Below, piece after piece: positions 49,650-59,884 of a stretch of 64,000 nucleotides of DNA. The DNA is taken from assembly GCF_017591435.1 (NCBI RefSeq), contig NC_059268.1, forward strand, positions 4,617,981-4,681,980, given 5' to 3'. The DNA is from Portunus trituberculatus. Lineage: Eukaryota > Arthropoda > Malacostraca > Decapoda > Portunidae. A program made the position numbers and the translations under genes. The notes beneath the pieces were generated by a model. The model did no database searches. It was not told where the DNA came from and saw only the letters and a list, made by a program, of their open reading frames with translations. The number at the start of each line of letters is the position of its first letter. Position 1 is the first letter of the stretch.

Positions 49650-50340
49650 CATGATACATCCTAAGCTAGAATATGCATGCAGTGGTGTGGTCACTGAGTT
49701 CTAAAAAAGATACAAGAAGATTAAAACAGATCCAGAAGATAGCTACAAAGATGGTGATGGAACTAAAAGACCTAACATATAAAAAAAAAAAAAAAAAAAA
49801 AGGCTGAAGGAAATGGGACTGCCAATCTTACAAGATAAAAGAGAATGAGGAGACCTCATAACAATGTATGATATAGTAAATGACATTGAAAAAACAGACA
49901 AGGAAGACTTAGTCCTGGTGACAGAAGAAGTTAGAAGGACAAAAGGATATGTAAGGAAGATTAGGATGAGGCAGTGTGAGAAGGATATTGGAAAATACAG
50001 TTTTCCACATAGAATGGTGGAAAAGTGGAATGCATTGAGTGATGTAGCTGTTACAGCAGATAATGTGTATAACTTTAAAGAAAAATTGGATAAATGGGGA
50101 CATGGAGACAGGATAATATGAGCCCTGCTCGAACCCTGTAGGCAGTGTGAGAAGGATATTGGAAAATACAGTTTTCCACATAGAATGGTGGAAAAGTGGA
50201 ATGCATTGAGTGATGTAGCTGTTACAGCAGATAATGTGTATAACTTTAAAGAAAAATTGGATAAATGGGGACATGGAGACAGGACAATATGAGCCCTGCT
50301 CATACCCTGTACAATACAACTAGGTAAATACAACTAAGTA
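49650..50340 (+). mobile_element. Family A LINE 3' fragment with an internal tandem duplication
   Basis: It begins at the conserved PKLEYA-like and VVWSLSSKKD-like block, has an inserted A run at 49781-49801, and continues GLPILQDKRE to the end of ORF2 and an AACTAGGTAAATAC tail. A 171-bp unit, starting GCAGTGTGAGAAGGATATTG at 49971, is repeated at once at 50142 with only about three differences. Confidence 0.85.
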
Positions 50341-51190
50341 AATTTATGCACAAACATATCCATTGAAAATATATCTCATGCAAACTTAAGCTAAGTTATA
50401 TACTGCCTTGTGATTGCTATCAGCTGTGTCAACACTAATCTTGGCATTGGTAGTGCCACGACACACAAGATATTTTGTGTCCCTAACAGCTCGGACAACT
50501 CCCCAAATGACACTGAAAATGTAAGTACTACCAGTTGTACTTTAGCCAGTATATCAACCTAGTGGCTTAACATTACTCAATCAAATGGCAAAAGAAAACA
50601 TCTAATGGTGCTGTCTGGAGAGGAGAGAGAGAAAAAAAAAAAAAAAAAAAAAAAAAAGTTGATTCCATATATTGTCGAATTGTCTGATATCTGGCTAATT
50701 TGGGTCTGACTTAACCACAGTTTACTGTACCCGTAACTATGGGCACATGTCATTACTACATCTCCTTGCAAACTATGCTTCCCGTGGTCATGTTAGTTAT
50801 CCTTGAACACATGCATTTACTTTCATGTATATTCATTACTTTACAAAAGTGCTAATAAGTAAAATCTCACTGCATACTCTATGTGCATTTCATTCATATC
50901 ACTTATTACTTTTAAGTATGTGTGTTTCTGAAATACTAGCAAGTTTAGAGTCTGTCCTTCACACACAGTGAAGAAAAATACCATTAGGTAGTCTCATTCA
51001 ATTTACAGCAGCTCTGTATCAATGAGTATGTAATATAAGGCATTCAAATATCATATATGAAGGAGTTATGATGTGCATTCCTATAGACAGATAGGTGAAG
51101 TAGGTACCATAACACAAAACTGAATACTTACTTGTGGCTACTGTCATTTTTCACAAACAGTACTCCTGTAATTACATGACACTAACTTAC
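50341..51190. other. Intron spacer beside the XPF exon
   Basis: It contains an A run at 50632-50657 after GAGAGAGAG. Otherwise AT-rich, with no gene or repeat I can name. Confidence 0.5.
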
Positions 51191-51363
51191 CCTAACACTG
51201 TTTTCAATACTTTCAAATCAGCTACAAGTGTCCTTGTTCTTGGAGATAACTGATGCCAAATGGGGTCTAGTTGAATTTTCAAAATTTTATCAAATGATTT
51301 AGATATTGCATTTTCTGGTGTGAATTCTTCTGTATCAATAGTGCTGTTTGATCGTCGAAGTTC
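51191..51363 (-). CDS. ERCC4: XPF/ERCC4 internal coding exon (first of three)
   Basis: The exon is 173 bp. It follows an acceptor ATATTTCAG, begins in phase 0 with GAA, and ends TTAGG|gtaagtt leaving two bases. The peptide begins ELRRSNSTIDTEEF, passes through LDPIWHQLSPRTRTLVADLK and ends KVLKTVLG. It matches the XPF block in which L-D-P-x-W-H-Q-L and a T-K/R-S/T-L-V-x-D-L-K helix precede the Y-L-x-Q-Y-D segment, exactly what the next exon encodes. There are no stops. I searched the 12.6 kb to its right by eye and saw no earlier XPF exon, so the preceding exon is probably outside the window. Confidence 0.92.
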
Positions 51364-51542
51364 CTGAAATATGAAATAAAGATAAATAAATAAGAAACAT
51401 ATAATGAAATAAAAAATAAATACATAAATGAATATATAAATATATGTATATTATGAAATGTACATATATGTTGGCTACACCTATAAGTCATTAACTTAGC
51501 CCGTCTATGTAACTGGTCTAAATTATGCATGGCTAACTATAC

Positions 51543-51625
51543 TATTTTTTTTTTTTATCTATTCTTATGCAAGAGGCAGAACTTCCAAGGGCAAAAAATA
51601 TGAATATTAGAAAAAAAAGGCCCAC
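51543..51625 (-). mobile_element. Family B LINE 3' UTR fragment
   Basis: On the minus strand GTGGGCCTTTTTTTTCTAA, TGCCCTTGG and CTGCCTCTTGCATAAG match the family B 3' UTR, followed by an A-rich tail (51543-51553). Only the last 80 bp of the element are present. Confidence 0.65.
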
Positions 51626-51689
51626 TTGAATTGTATTCTCCATGTATGCATGTATATATTTGTGCTTCACACATATTGGGTTCTTTTCT

Positions 51690-51960
51690 GGGAAAGGTTC
51701 TGAATAAAAGTTTGGAATTCTTTGAATCCACTCCATTGGAACTCTCCCTTCAATCAAAGAGCTGTTAACCACATTCCAAATTAGTTCCACCAGCTGTTTT
51801 CTACATTCACTTAGTGTCAATCCTTAAACTCCATCTGGCCTCATTGCTCTTCTAACATCCCTTTTCTCAAATTGTTTCCTAATTTTCTGCTTTTGCACCA
51901 TCCTATTTCCTTTAATTAACTTATCGATGGTCTCTCTGTTCATCATCTTTCCATTTACCA
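51690..51960 (-). mobile_element. LINE reverse-transcriptase fragment
   Basis: On the minus strand LSECRKQLVELIWNVVNSSL then EGRVPMEW is the RT region before block 1 (L-x-x-C-x-x-x-L-...-G-x-x-P-x-x-W-K). Upstream is NGKMMNRETIDKLIKGNR-like sequence, as in family A. It is decayed, without a continuous frame. Confidence 0.65.
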
Positions 51961-52979
51961 TATTTGACAGCATATAGGACAAAGACGTATATGACACACC
52001 ACCACATCAGCAGATCAAACTCAGGAAAAAATGTTGTTAGTATATTTAAGTATATACTGTTGAAAGCATTTATCACCCAAGATTTTATGTCATTCTCAAG
52101 TTCTGGCCAGTGTAGGGCTGGGCAACAACGGTTATGTTTACTTTTCCTTGCACTCTTCTGTTGGTCTTCTTGCTGTCACCAGACTCATAATTCTTTTCCG
52201 TAAGTGGTGGCCTGAAGGTCCTTCCTGCTGCTCTATTGCCATGCTCCTTGGCATTTGTTGCTTGTAGGAGATTGTGTAGCTAGATTATTTTCCTCATGCT
52301 GCCATAATGGCGGGAGTACTGATACATTTTGTTATGATGATGAACTTTCTGTTACTCCTCAACATCAAATGGCATCAAGTCAAGGTTCTAATCAGCTAAT
52401 ATCTATAAATATGTCACAACCTCACAGATTAGATTACTTTAATATTAACAAACATGAATTTTAAAGTAATAATACAGGTATTTTTCGATTTATGTGAGGA
52501 AAACGTTCCTGAAGGGATCACGTAATGTAAGAAAGGCATAAGTTAACAAGTTTACTGAACTACACTGTGCACTGCTAGAGAGGTTCCACTGTGTGGAACT
52601 GTTTCCTGCACCATTAGTTTGGAAAAATGAGGGAGGATTGAATATATGTATTATATATTTATTTATATATATTTTTGAGGTACAATCAGCTCCAGTGCGG
52701 GTTTAGCTGTACTAACTGAGTGCACAATGTACTATCTGTGTAGTACTATGCCTCAGGGTATCACTGAAACATCTCATTAAAAAAATGAGGCCCCACGCAC
52801 ATAGGAAACACTACCTTCAAAATAGAATCAGCACAATAACGCAGTTACCCCTACCTACAATCACAATAGCGCAGTCACCCCAACCAAAAGGAACCAAACC
52901 CCCATACCTGACCTCCCTACATCCCGTTTTCTATCTCTGGGAGGTCCCTCTCCTGATAAGACGCCATTCCATGTTTCAG
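51961..52979. other. Spacer with a Tigger-like terminus
   Basis: At about 52475 ACAGGTATTTTTCGATTTAT followed by AACGTTCCTGA resembles a Tigger/pogo end. The other end was not identified. No XPF exon or other gene is seen here. Confidence 0.4.
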
Positions 52980-53435
52980 CGCTCGTGGTAGCCAAACCTA
53001 CACTCGCTTGCGCCTGTTTCGCCGGCTCTTAGAGCCGGTGTTTTCTCTGGGTGTTTCTTTTCAGCTTTTCCTCTTGCTTTTTGGCAAGAATCTTGGATTT
53101 ATGGACGGATTACACTGTGCTGTGCCCTTTTCGTGTGTTTTAGTGCAGTGTGGTGCCTTTATTATGTGTGTTTTTTGTGACCATATGGTGGGGGAGCCGG
53201 CAGGTGTTCTCGAATGTTCTCGAGTGCGTTAGTGGCCCTTTCTTTCGGTGTAGGGCATAGTGTTTGATCATGGCCTCTGCTGTTCGGCTCCCTGTGCGTG
53301 TGCAGTATTTTTAAGCCACTTTTATGGCGTTTTGTCATACTTTGCGGTCTTTTGCACCGCCGAGTGTTGTGCGTCTCCTAGCCCGGTTGGGGGCGATAAG
53401 GTAGTGTTTTACGTGTGATATCTTTTCAGTTCATC

Positions 53436-54436
53436 ATGCCTACTACCAAGTGCCAGTTTTCCTCGGATGGCAAAGGGTGCGCATACGAGTTTTCATGCGA
53501 TGGCCATGACTTGTGTGTGCCCCATTGTCCTTGTGTTTCCAAGGACTTCTTGTTTGACACTGACAAATGTGAGAAGTGCCGAGAAAATGTGAAATTCCTC
53601 CAATCTGTGGGCAAAGTAGATAAACTTTGCCTCCAGTACACTTCGCTGCGCCGATCGTGGGAGGCGGTGCAGCGTTTGGCCAAGAGGAAAGGGAAGCATG
53701 CGGTCTGGAAGGACGAAGCCTTCCGCCTGGCTTTCATGGGCCGTCTACCCCGTCTACCCCGTCCTCTGCTGGCCGCTCCTCCCCCCCCTCCTCGGTCGTA
53801 GAGGGTCCAGTACCGGGGCCATCTTCGGTACTTCACGATCCCGTGGCCGGGGACCCAGTGGTGCTGCCTTCCGCTCTCCCTGGCCCCCCCTCGGAGCCCC
53901 TGCCTCCTAACATCCACGAGCTCCTCTTGAGGATTTTGGCCCATCTATCCTCTGCTGCTCCTCTGCTGTGTGCCCAGTCCTCGGCTTCTCCTCTGGTGGC
54001 AGACCCTCACCCTGCTACACCTCTCCCCCTCTCTAGTCCGGCATCTCACTCGTACGGGGTGGATTTGTCCCCTGTCTCGGACGTCCCCCCTTCGGAGGAG
54101 GAGTTGGAGCCGGAGGTTCTTCCGGAGTCTTGGGCTTCTGTGCCTCCTGATTGGCAGGTGTCTCAGGTCGCCGGGTCGGCCGTCTTACTCCGCCGAGATG
54201 GGGCCTCCCACGGGGAGGCAGCACCAGTGCCTGGTCAGGTGTGCTGGGGGACGTCATGCCACTCTCCTCTTCCTTTCTGGCATTTTCGTCCCCTCTCTCA
54301 AGCGGCCCAGCCTACTCCTACCTTGCTGTTACCGACCGTGGACAAGCTCTCGCGCTCACTCTCGGTCCTCTCTTTGTTTGTGGGCCTGTCTCCTCCTTCC
54401 CTTTCCTCCGAGGGTGAGGAGTCGACGCAGCGCTAG
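53436..54436 (+). pseudogene. DIRS gag-like ORF, one frameshift
   Basis: The ATG at 53436 gives MPTTKCQFSSDGKGCAYEFS, with a Cys/His-rich N-terminus (CVPHCPCVSKDF, CEKCREN) that could bind zinc. It runs on to FRLAFMGRLP, then shifts frame near 53750 to a Pro/Ser-rich acidic region (PSEPLPPNIHELLLRILAHL; SEEELEPEVLPESW). It stops at 54434. DIRS ORF1 proteins have Gag-like roles in the particle. There is no recognisable capsid motif. Confidence 0.6.
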
Positions 54437-56660
54437 ATGGGCATGTCATGGACAGCGGGCCAGGCGGACCAGTTCTTTAAGGTGGCCAGGGACTGGTGGG
54501 ATCAGTTGGCGGCACGGACCCAAAGTGCTCCTCTTCCCAGACCGTCAGCTAAGCCCAAGACTCCTCTACATCCGGTTGGGGACTCTCTGGACGCCCAGGT
54601 GGGAGTTTGGCTGTCGGTGCGTTCTCCACCCTCCTTTCCTCCTCCCTTGGCTACCCCTTCGTCGGAGACGGTGAGGCAGGCCGAAAAGGACAAGGCTTTT
54701 GCGTTGAATGCCTTTTCCTCTTTTCAGGCCTTGCTGACGGTGGAGAACATCTTAACGGTTCTGTCACAGATGCAGGATCTGAGAGCACGGGTGTCCTCTT
54801 CACTCCTGTGCTCAAACCTCCTGCCCCTACTGTGCTTCGCCCTCTGGCAAGGGGCTCCAGCGATGGCTTCTTCCTTCGCTCAGGCTCTCTCACCCCACTT
54901 AGCCTGCTGGAGGCAAGCCATGGCTCCTCTGCCATCTCCAGCACAGTCGGCCCTTCTCATGGGGAATCTGCTGGGAGCTTCCTTTGGGTCTACACAGATG
55001 GTGGTGGATGCTCTCGAATGGGCCTTGTCTTCCTGTACCGTCCCTTCTTGGTCCCTTGGTGGGACCAGCAGGACCCTCGTCTGGTCGTGGACCTGTCTGC
55101 TCTCAACGCCCACATCGAGTGTCATCACTTCAGGATGGTGACACTCAAGCAGGTCAGGGAGACCCTTCTTCCACACTCTTGGTTGACTTCCCTGGACCTC
55201 GCCAATGCATATTGGCATGTGCCGATTGATAGGTCCGCGTTTCCGTTCCTACCTGGCAGTGCAGGACCGCTCCCGCGTCCTGCGTTTTACAGTCCTGCCC
55301 TTCGGTTTGAACATTGCGCCACGAGTCTTCACCAAGATCATGAAGGCTTTACAACAGTGCTGGTGGACGTCAACATCAGAACCATAATGTCGTTGAGGGA
55401 GGAAGCCCGAACTGCAACCGCCAGGACCATCTCCATCAGCGAATCCCTCGGGTTTCACTTCAATTTCCCCAAGTCTCGTCTCCAGCCCACTCAAGATCTG
55501 CAATGGCTTGGCATGTGGTGGGATACTCGGACTTCTACCATCCGCCTGTCCGAGGACAATCGGAGGATGGTCCTGCAGCGGGTCAGGAGGGCCTCCTGGT
55601 CCACCACCTTCACCCACCGCAAGTGGACGAGGCTCATGGACTCCTTGACGTTTGCAGCTCAGGTGACACCACTGGGGCCTCTGTGGTGCAGGAGGCTCTG
55701 GTGGGAAGGCAACAGGGTGTTTCCGCGGATGGCCCCGCACTGTTTGTGCCCAGTTCCACCACACCTTCACTGGCTGCTGCGTCAGTGTTTGTTTCCGGGC
55801 CTTCTGGAGACTGTGGTTCCTTGGAAGCTGTCAGCGCCGCAGCTACAAGTCTACACAGACACTTCGGACAGCGGTTGGGGCTTCCAGGCGTCCGACGGTC
55901 AACAGGGCCGGGGATGCTGGGAGCAGGCCGACGTGCAGAGGCACATCAACATGAGGGAGTTGACGGTGCCTCTGCATTTCCTTCAGCAACAGGCGGACCT
56001 CTGGCAACTCCACGTCTGCTTCTACATGGACAATGTAGTGGCAGTCCAGTGTGTGAAGAGGATGGGCTCCTCCTGGTCCATCTCCCTCCTCAAGACATCC
56101 GAGGCCCTCTTGAACCTGGCAGCGTCGCGCCATCTTACGCTGTCAGCCATGCTCGTGCCAGGCAAGGAAAATGTCTAGGTAGACTCGTTGTCCCACAGCG
56201 ATACTTCCTCAGTGGAATGGTCGCTCGACCCAGACGTTTTCACGGATCTAGTGGAGTTGTTCGGTCTGCCCGAGGTGGACCTGTTTGCATCATTGGAGAA
56301 CCATCAGCTCCCACAGTACATCACCAGGAGCGTGGTCACGGCCACGGGAGGGCCGGACTCCTTTCTCATGGATTGGAACACATGGGGGTTCGTTTATCTT
56401 TTTCCTCCCCCAGCGACGACGGTGATGACGACGGTGGTGCGCAAGCTGGAGACGTTCAGGGGCCGAGTTCTTCTCATCGCCCCTCTCTGGAAGGCCCAGC
56501 CCTGGTGCCAACGTCTACTGCTCTGGTGTCCTTCCCTCTACCTCTCAACAGACTGGCGGTACGGGGCCATGGCGTCCGTCAGTCTGGAATATCCTCCAGC
56601 TTTCACGCGTGGAGTTTCTGCAGGCGTGCTTGACCACCTCCCTCTCGCCTGCGGTCTCCT
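54437..56660 (+). pseudogene. DIRS reverse transcriptase-RNase H and Dam-like tail, damaged
   Basis: The N-terminal part (GQADQFFKVARDWWDQLAAR) precedes RT. RT: DPRLVVDLSALNAHIECHHF, WLTSLDLANAYWHVPI, then PFGLNIAPRVFTKIMKAL in another frame, and LQWLGMWWDTRTSTIRLSED. At the catalytic site the expected Y-x-D-D box is not found: the sequence jumps from VLVD to SLREEARTA with apparent loss. RNase H: VYTDTSDSGWGFQASDG, NMRELTVPL, YMDNVVAVQCVKR and VPGKENV (stop TAG at 56176). The tail has PEVDLFASLENHQLPQYITR and DWNTWGFVYLFPPP. Confidence 0.8.
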
Positions 56661-57276
56661 CTGATGTCATCAAGGGGTCCAGGGATTCCACCCTCCGCCA
56701 GTACGAGTTGGCATGGAAAGCTTTCCAGCTTTTTCTCCACAATTGCCCTTTTCCTTATATTTCTTTACCTCTTGTTTATGACTTTTTGTCCTTTATGTTC
56801 CATGTCAGACGCAGAGCTGCCCCGACTGTCGCCACCTATGCAGCTGCTCTGGTGGAACCCTTGTTATTGGGGTTTAACATCACCATCAGTGGACGGGTTA
56901 TGGATTTACTGAAAAAGGGTCACTTCCACCAGCAGCCTCCTGTGAAGAGACCAAGGATCTTCTGGTCTCAGTCCAAAGTCCTGACCCTCCTTCGGGGCCC
57001 TCCTTTTACTAATTCTACCCCTCAACAGAGCTTGCGGAAGGCAGTTTTTGGTGGCCATGGCTTTTGGCTTGAGGGCTTCCCAACTTCATGCCCATATCCG
57101 GCACCCATCCTGGCTGGTCTTCTCCAGGGATGGGCGACAGGTCTCCCTAGCACCTTCTCCCAAGTTCTTGGCCAAGAATGCGAGGGAAGGACACTCCTTG
57201 GCCCCATTGTACTCCAGGCGTGGATGGAGGGTGCTACGGTCACGGCTGCGGTTAACTGCTACAGCTCACTAGTGTT
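56661..57276 (+). pseudogene. DIRS tyrosine recombinase, truncated and frameshifted
   Basis: The N-terminal DNA-binding part GSRDSTLRQYELAWKAFQLF leads to RRRAAPTVATYAAALVEPLL. The frame then shifts near 57050 to MAFGLRASQLHAHIRHPSWL, which holds the first catalytic Arg (G-L-R-A-S-x-L), and to VSLAPSPKFLAKNAREGHSL. The H-x-x-R and Tyr boxes would follow but are cut off at the junction with the gypsy element. This recombinase differs clearly from the one at 42.8-43.9 kb, so two DIRS lineages are present. Confidence 0.78.
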
Positions 57277-57298
57277 ATCCTGGCGGGGTCGCCAACTT
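57277..57298 (-). other. Primer-binding-site-like sequence outside the gypsy LTR
   Basis: On the minus strand GTTGGCGACCCCGCCAGGAT follows the LTR end (CCGTAACA). It matches the true PBS region at 63960-63988 (TGGCGACCTCGCCAGGAT). So the first bases of another internal region lie beyond the 3' LTR, cut off where the DIRS-like element begins. Confidence 0.75.
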
Positions 57299-58786
57299 TG
57301 TTACGGTCAGTACAGTGGGGAATATAACACTCCACAGAGTCCCCACTACTATAAATCACAGCAGCCATAACCATCAGGTTCTTTCAAGGTCGCCAATAGT
57401 GTATAACTTCCCCCACTGTAAGGGAATCTCCTTAGCAACTCCTTCTTCTCCTGTACCCAACCAAGTAGAATTTATAAATGGTAGATGTTATGTGTAACAG
57501 GGCGAGGCCTTAATACCCCCTAGAGAAACCGCTCACAAGGACAATTCCACCCACTTCTCTATGAAGTATTAATGCCTCTCCACACGCCTTGCCCACAGAC
57601 TGTGATAAATCACAGACTGGGACAACACGCGCAGTATATTACTATACTATCCTACTATGACAAGTGCTTCCTAACACCTGTCACTGACTCCCCTAGGCTA
57701 CAACTACTTGCAATATATGATGTGTACAGCACATCCGGTGGTGTACACACAAGCCCAGATACCACCTACGGGTGACAACAGCCATACAGAGTCTAGATAC
57801 TCGTCACAAACAAGTCTGACGGACGAGAACTACGCACAAACTGGCCGACAGCACAAAGCTTCTCAGTTTTCACTAGCGTGCGTGGCTACAACCACTACAA
57901 TACAGTATACTACTGAACCTATACAAAAGATGATGGGGGCACACAGCCACCCACCAAACCCTACTGGTGACTACAGCCACCAACAGCAACAACGGGACGC
58001 GACACCAAGGCGTCCCTCCGCGTCACCACACCCGAGTGGACGAACGCATGAGAAAATGTAGCCAAACCAACTACACTTCTCTCAGAACAACAACCCGCTG
58101 TTCTACAGCCCCAGTCTAACCAGTAGCAAGCCAGCTACTCAAAGGAGGGCACAACTCCCACACCAATGACTACTGAGTACCTATTAACACACAGTCCAGC
58201 CACACGTTGCCTCTACCCTGTGCCCAGAGCATACGTGTTAACTCCGCTGAAGACTGGCCGGTACTATAAACAGTATACTACTGATACTACACAACAGATG
58301 ATGGGGACACACAGCCGCCCACCAAACACACTGGTGACCACGGCCACCACAACGACAAACAGGACGAGACTATGCCGCGTCTCTCCGCGCTGCCACACCA
58401 CGAGGGGACGAACGCCAGACAGGAAATGTAGACCCAACCGGCCACATTCCTTAGGACAACAAGCCCATTGTCCTTCACAGCCACGGTCTACCCAGTAGCA
58501 AGCCAGCTACTCAAGGGAGGGCACAACTCCCAGACCAATGACTAATGAGCACCTAGAGAAGCCCAGCAACACGTATCTCCCTACCCTGTGCCAGACCACG
58601 AGAGTCCGCGTCCACCTCAGCTGAAGACTACCCTGGTACTGAGTCGCTCGCCAGACAATGAGAAGCAGGGAGAGGGAGGCGGGTTGTCTGCTCAACAGAA
58701 CAGCTCGAGGGGCCCGTGCTGGGGTGGCCATAGGCTACGCATATAATATAATTAAATAAACGGGAAATAATGCAGTGTCCCTCACA
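57299..58786 (-). repeat. Gypsy LTR (3' LTR of the minus-strand element)
   Basis: On the minus strand the LTR begins TGTGAGGGACACTGC at 58786, just after a purine-rich tract (TTAAGGGAGGGCG), and ends CCGTAACA at 57299, giving TG...CA ends and about 1488 bp. A TATA-like ATTATATTATATGCG lies about 40 bp in. The internal sequence holds a 368-bp direct repeat. Bases 63989-64000 show the start of the partner LTR with the same TGTTACGGTCA on the plus strand. Confidence 0.82.
57903..58638. repeat. Two 368-bp direct repeats inside the LTR
   Basis: Units start CAGTATACTACTGA at 57903 and 58271 and share GATGATGGGG, GGACGAACGC, CAGTAGCAAGCCAGCTACTC and GGGCACAACTCCCA. They are diverged by substitutions and small indels, so the duplication is older than the loss of function of the element. 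Confidence 0.85.
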
Positions 58787-58799
58787 CGCCCTCCCTTAA

Positions 58800-59610
58800 C
58801 CCGTACAGCGTCAGCAGATCTAAGACTTTGTGATTTCACCAGTGCTGGCCACATCATGGATTTTTTTTTTTTTTGCTAATCCAGTCTTAAATGATGTGAA
58901 ACAAATGAAAATGACAGTCATTCCTCCCAGAACTGACTGGAAGTGGTATTAATTGGTGCGAGATATTTTGTGCTAAGGTTAGCGACTTAGCAAAGCCTTA
59001 TGTGACTAGTTTATTCGCCTCGCTTTCTCACCAGTCGATCCCCGAGTTGGACACATGCATAATATCATTCCTGAGTTGAAAGAAAAACATGTCATGTTTT
59101 GCTGTTTGGGAGTGTTTGTGGCTAAAAATAGACACGAGATATCGTGAGGGAGTGTTGCCTTTCACGGTGCAAATATTTTCTGAGTAATATGTACTTGTTT
59201 TACCTTATAACAAAGCGATTCGAAAATTCTTATTTATGTCATACAAAGTTTTCACTACCACAATATAACAGTTACCAAAAACAACTGAAATGGTAAGAGT
59301 AAGTAATGGAAATTACGCTTTGTTCATATTAGCGGAGTTGAGGCGTCAGTTTCCTGCTACACCTAGCTGAAGGCAGCAGAAACTGCTAAAGTTCAAAATT
59401 GTAATAAATACAGGAAGCATTCATGTTAGCAGGGACGAAGAGGCAGCATGAGCAATATCTACAGTGCATGATGGCAGTATAATGGTAGGTTTTGAGGATG
59501 CAATACCTCTGAAAACACGAGAAAGCTCGCCGACGTATCTCATATGTCTCTTGACGCCCGGTTCGCTCAGAGTAGCCGACGTATCTCGTACGTCTCTGAC
59601 GCTGTACGGG
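58800..59610. mobile_element. piggyBac-like MITE at a TTAA site
   Basis: 811 bp bounded by CCCGTACAGCGTCAG and its reverse complement CTGACGCTGTACGGG, with TTAA at both sides (58796-58799 and 59611-59614). TTAA target duplication and CCC ends are the signature of piggyBac elements. There is no transposase frame. It was inserted between the RNase H remnant and the polypurine tract of the gypsy element. Confidence 0.88.
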
Positions 59611-59686
59611 TTAAAAGAAAAAAAAATTTTGAAACAAAACATTTACAAAAATTTTTTTTTAAAGGCATGGAACTGATTAAAGGGAA

Positions 59687-59884
59687 TGGCCCAGGGACAG
59701 ACAATCGGCCACAACGTTGTCTGCTCCTCTTATATGTCTGACTATGATATTGCACTCCTGGACTTATTCGGTATGGGGGCCATTTGACAGGCTTTTCGTC
59801 CCCAACATAAATATCGTGTTCTATCAACTGTGTCCTGCCCGGGACACTGCTAAACACTGAAGAGTACTTCCTCAGCCGAAGCAA
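59687..59884 (-). pseudogene. Gypsy RT N-terminus fused by deletion to RNase H C-terminus
   Basis: On the minus strand SVPGRTQLIEHDIYVGDEKP then VKWPPYRISP is the conserved entry to Ty3/gypsy reverse transcriptase. Within a few codons, in another frame, VRHIRGADNVVADCLS is the usual end of gypsy RNase H (H-I-x-G-x-x-N-x-x-A-D-x-L-S). About two-thirds to all of the RT core and most of RNase H, probably near 2 kb, are missing. The fusion proves that RT-RNase H lay downstream of integrase in this element. Confidence 0.8.

Larger units (their letters stand above)
52980..57276 (+). mobile_element. Second DIRS-like retrotransposon, GC-rich, 3' truncated
   Basis: Gag-like, RT-RNase H and tyrosine recombinase parts follow in DIRS order on the plus strand. 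A leader with CGCCGGCTCTTAGAGCCGG (a perfect-looking stem) starts it. GC content is clearly above the surrounding intron. It ends within the recombinase at about 57276, where gypsy PBS and LTR sequence begins. The left limit is an estimate. Confidence 0.8.

Noticed and set aside
49743..50333. 196-codon open frame on the minus strand
   Set aside because: It is the reverse of a plus-strand LINE fragment with a 171-bp duplication; the repeat explains its length and its internal repeats.
53426..53944. 172-codon minus-strand frame in GC-rich DNA
   Set aside because: It is antisense to the DIRS gag-like region; GC-rich sequence keeps several frames open and no motif is seen.
54651..55218. Overlapping minus-strand frames over the DIRS RT
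   Set aside because: They are shadows of the plus-strand RT-RNase H region, which has the family motifs.
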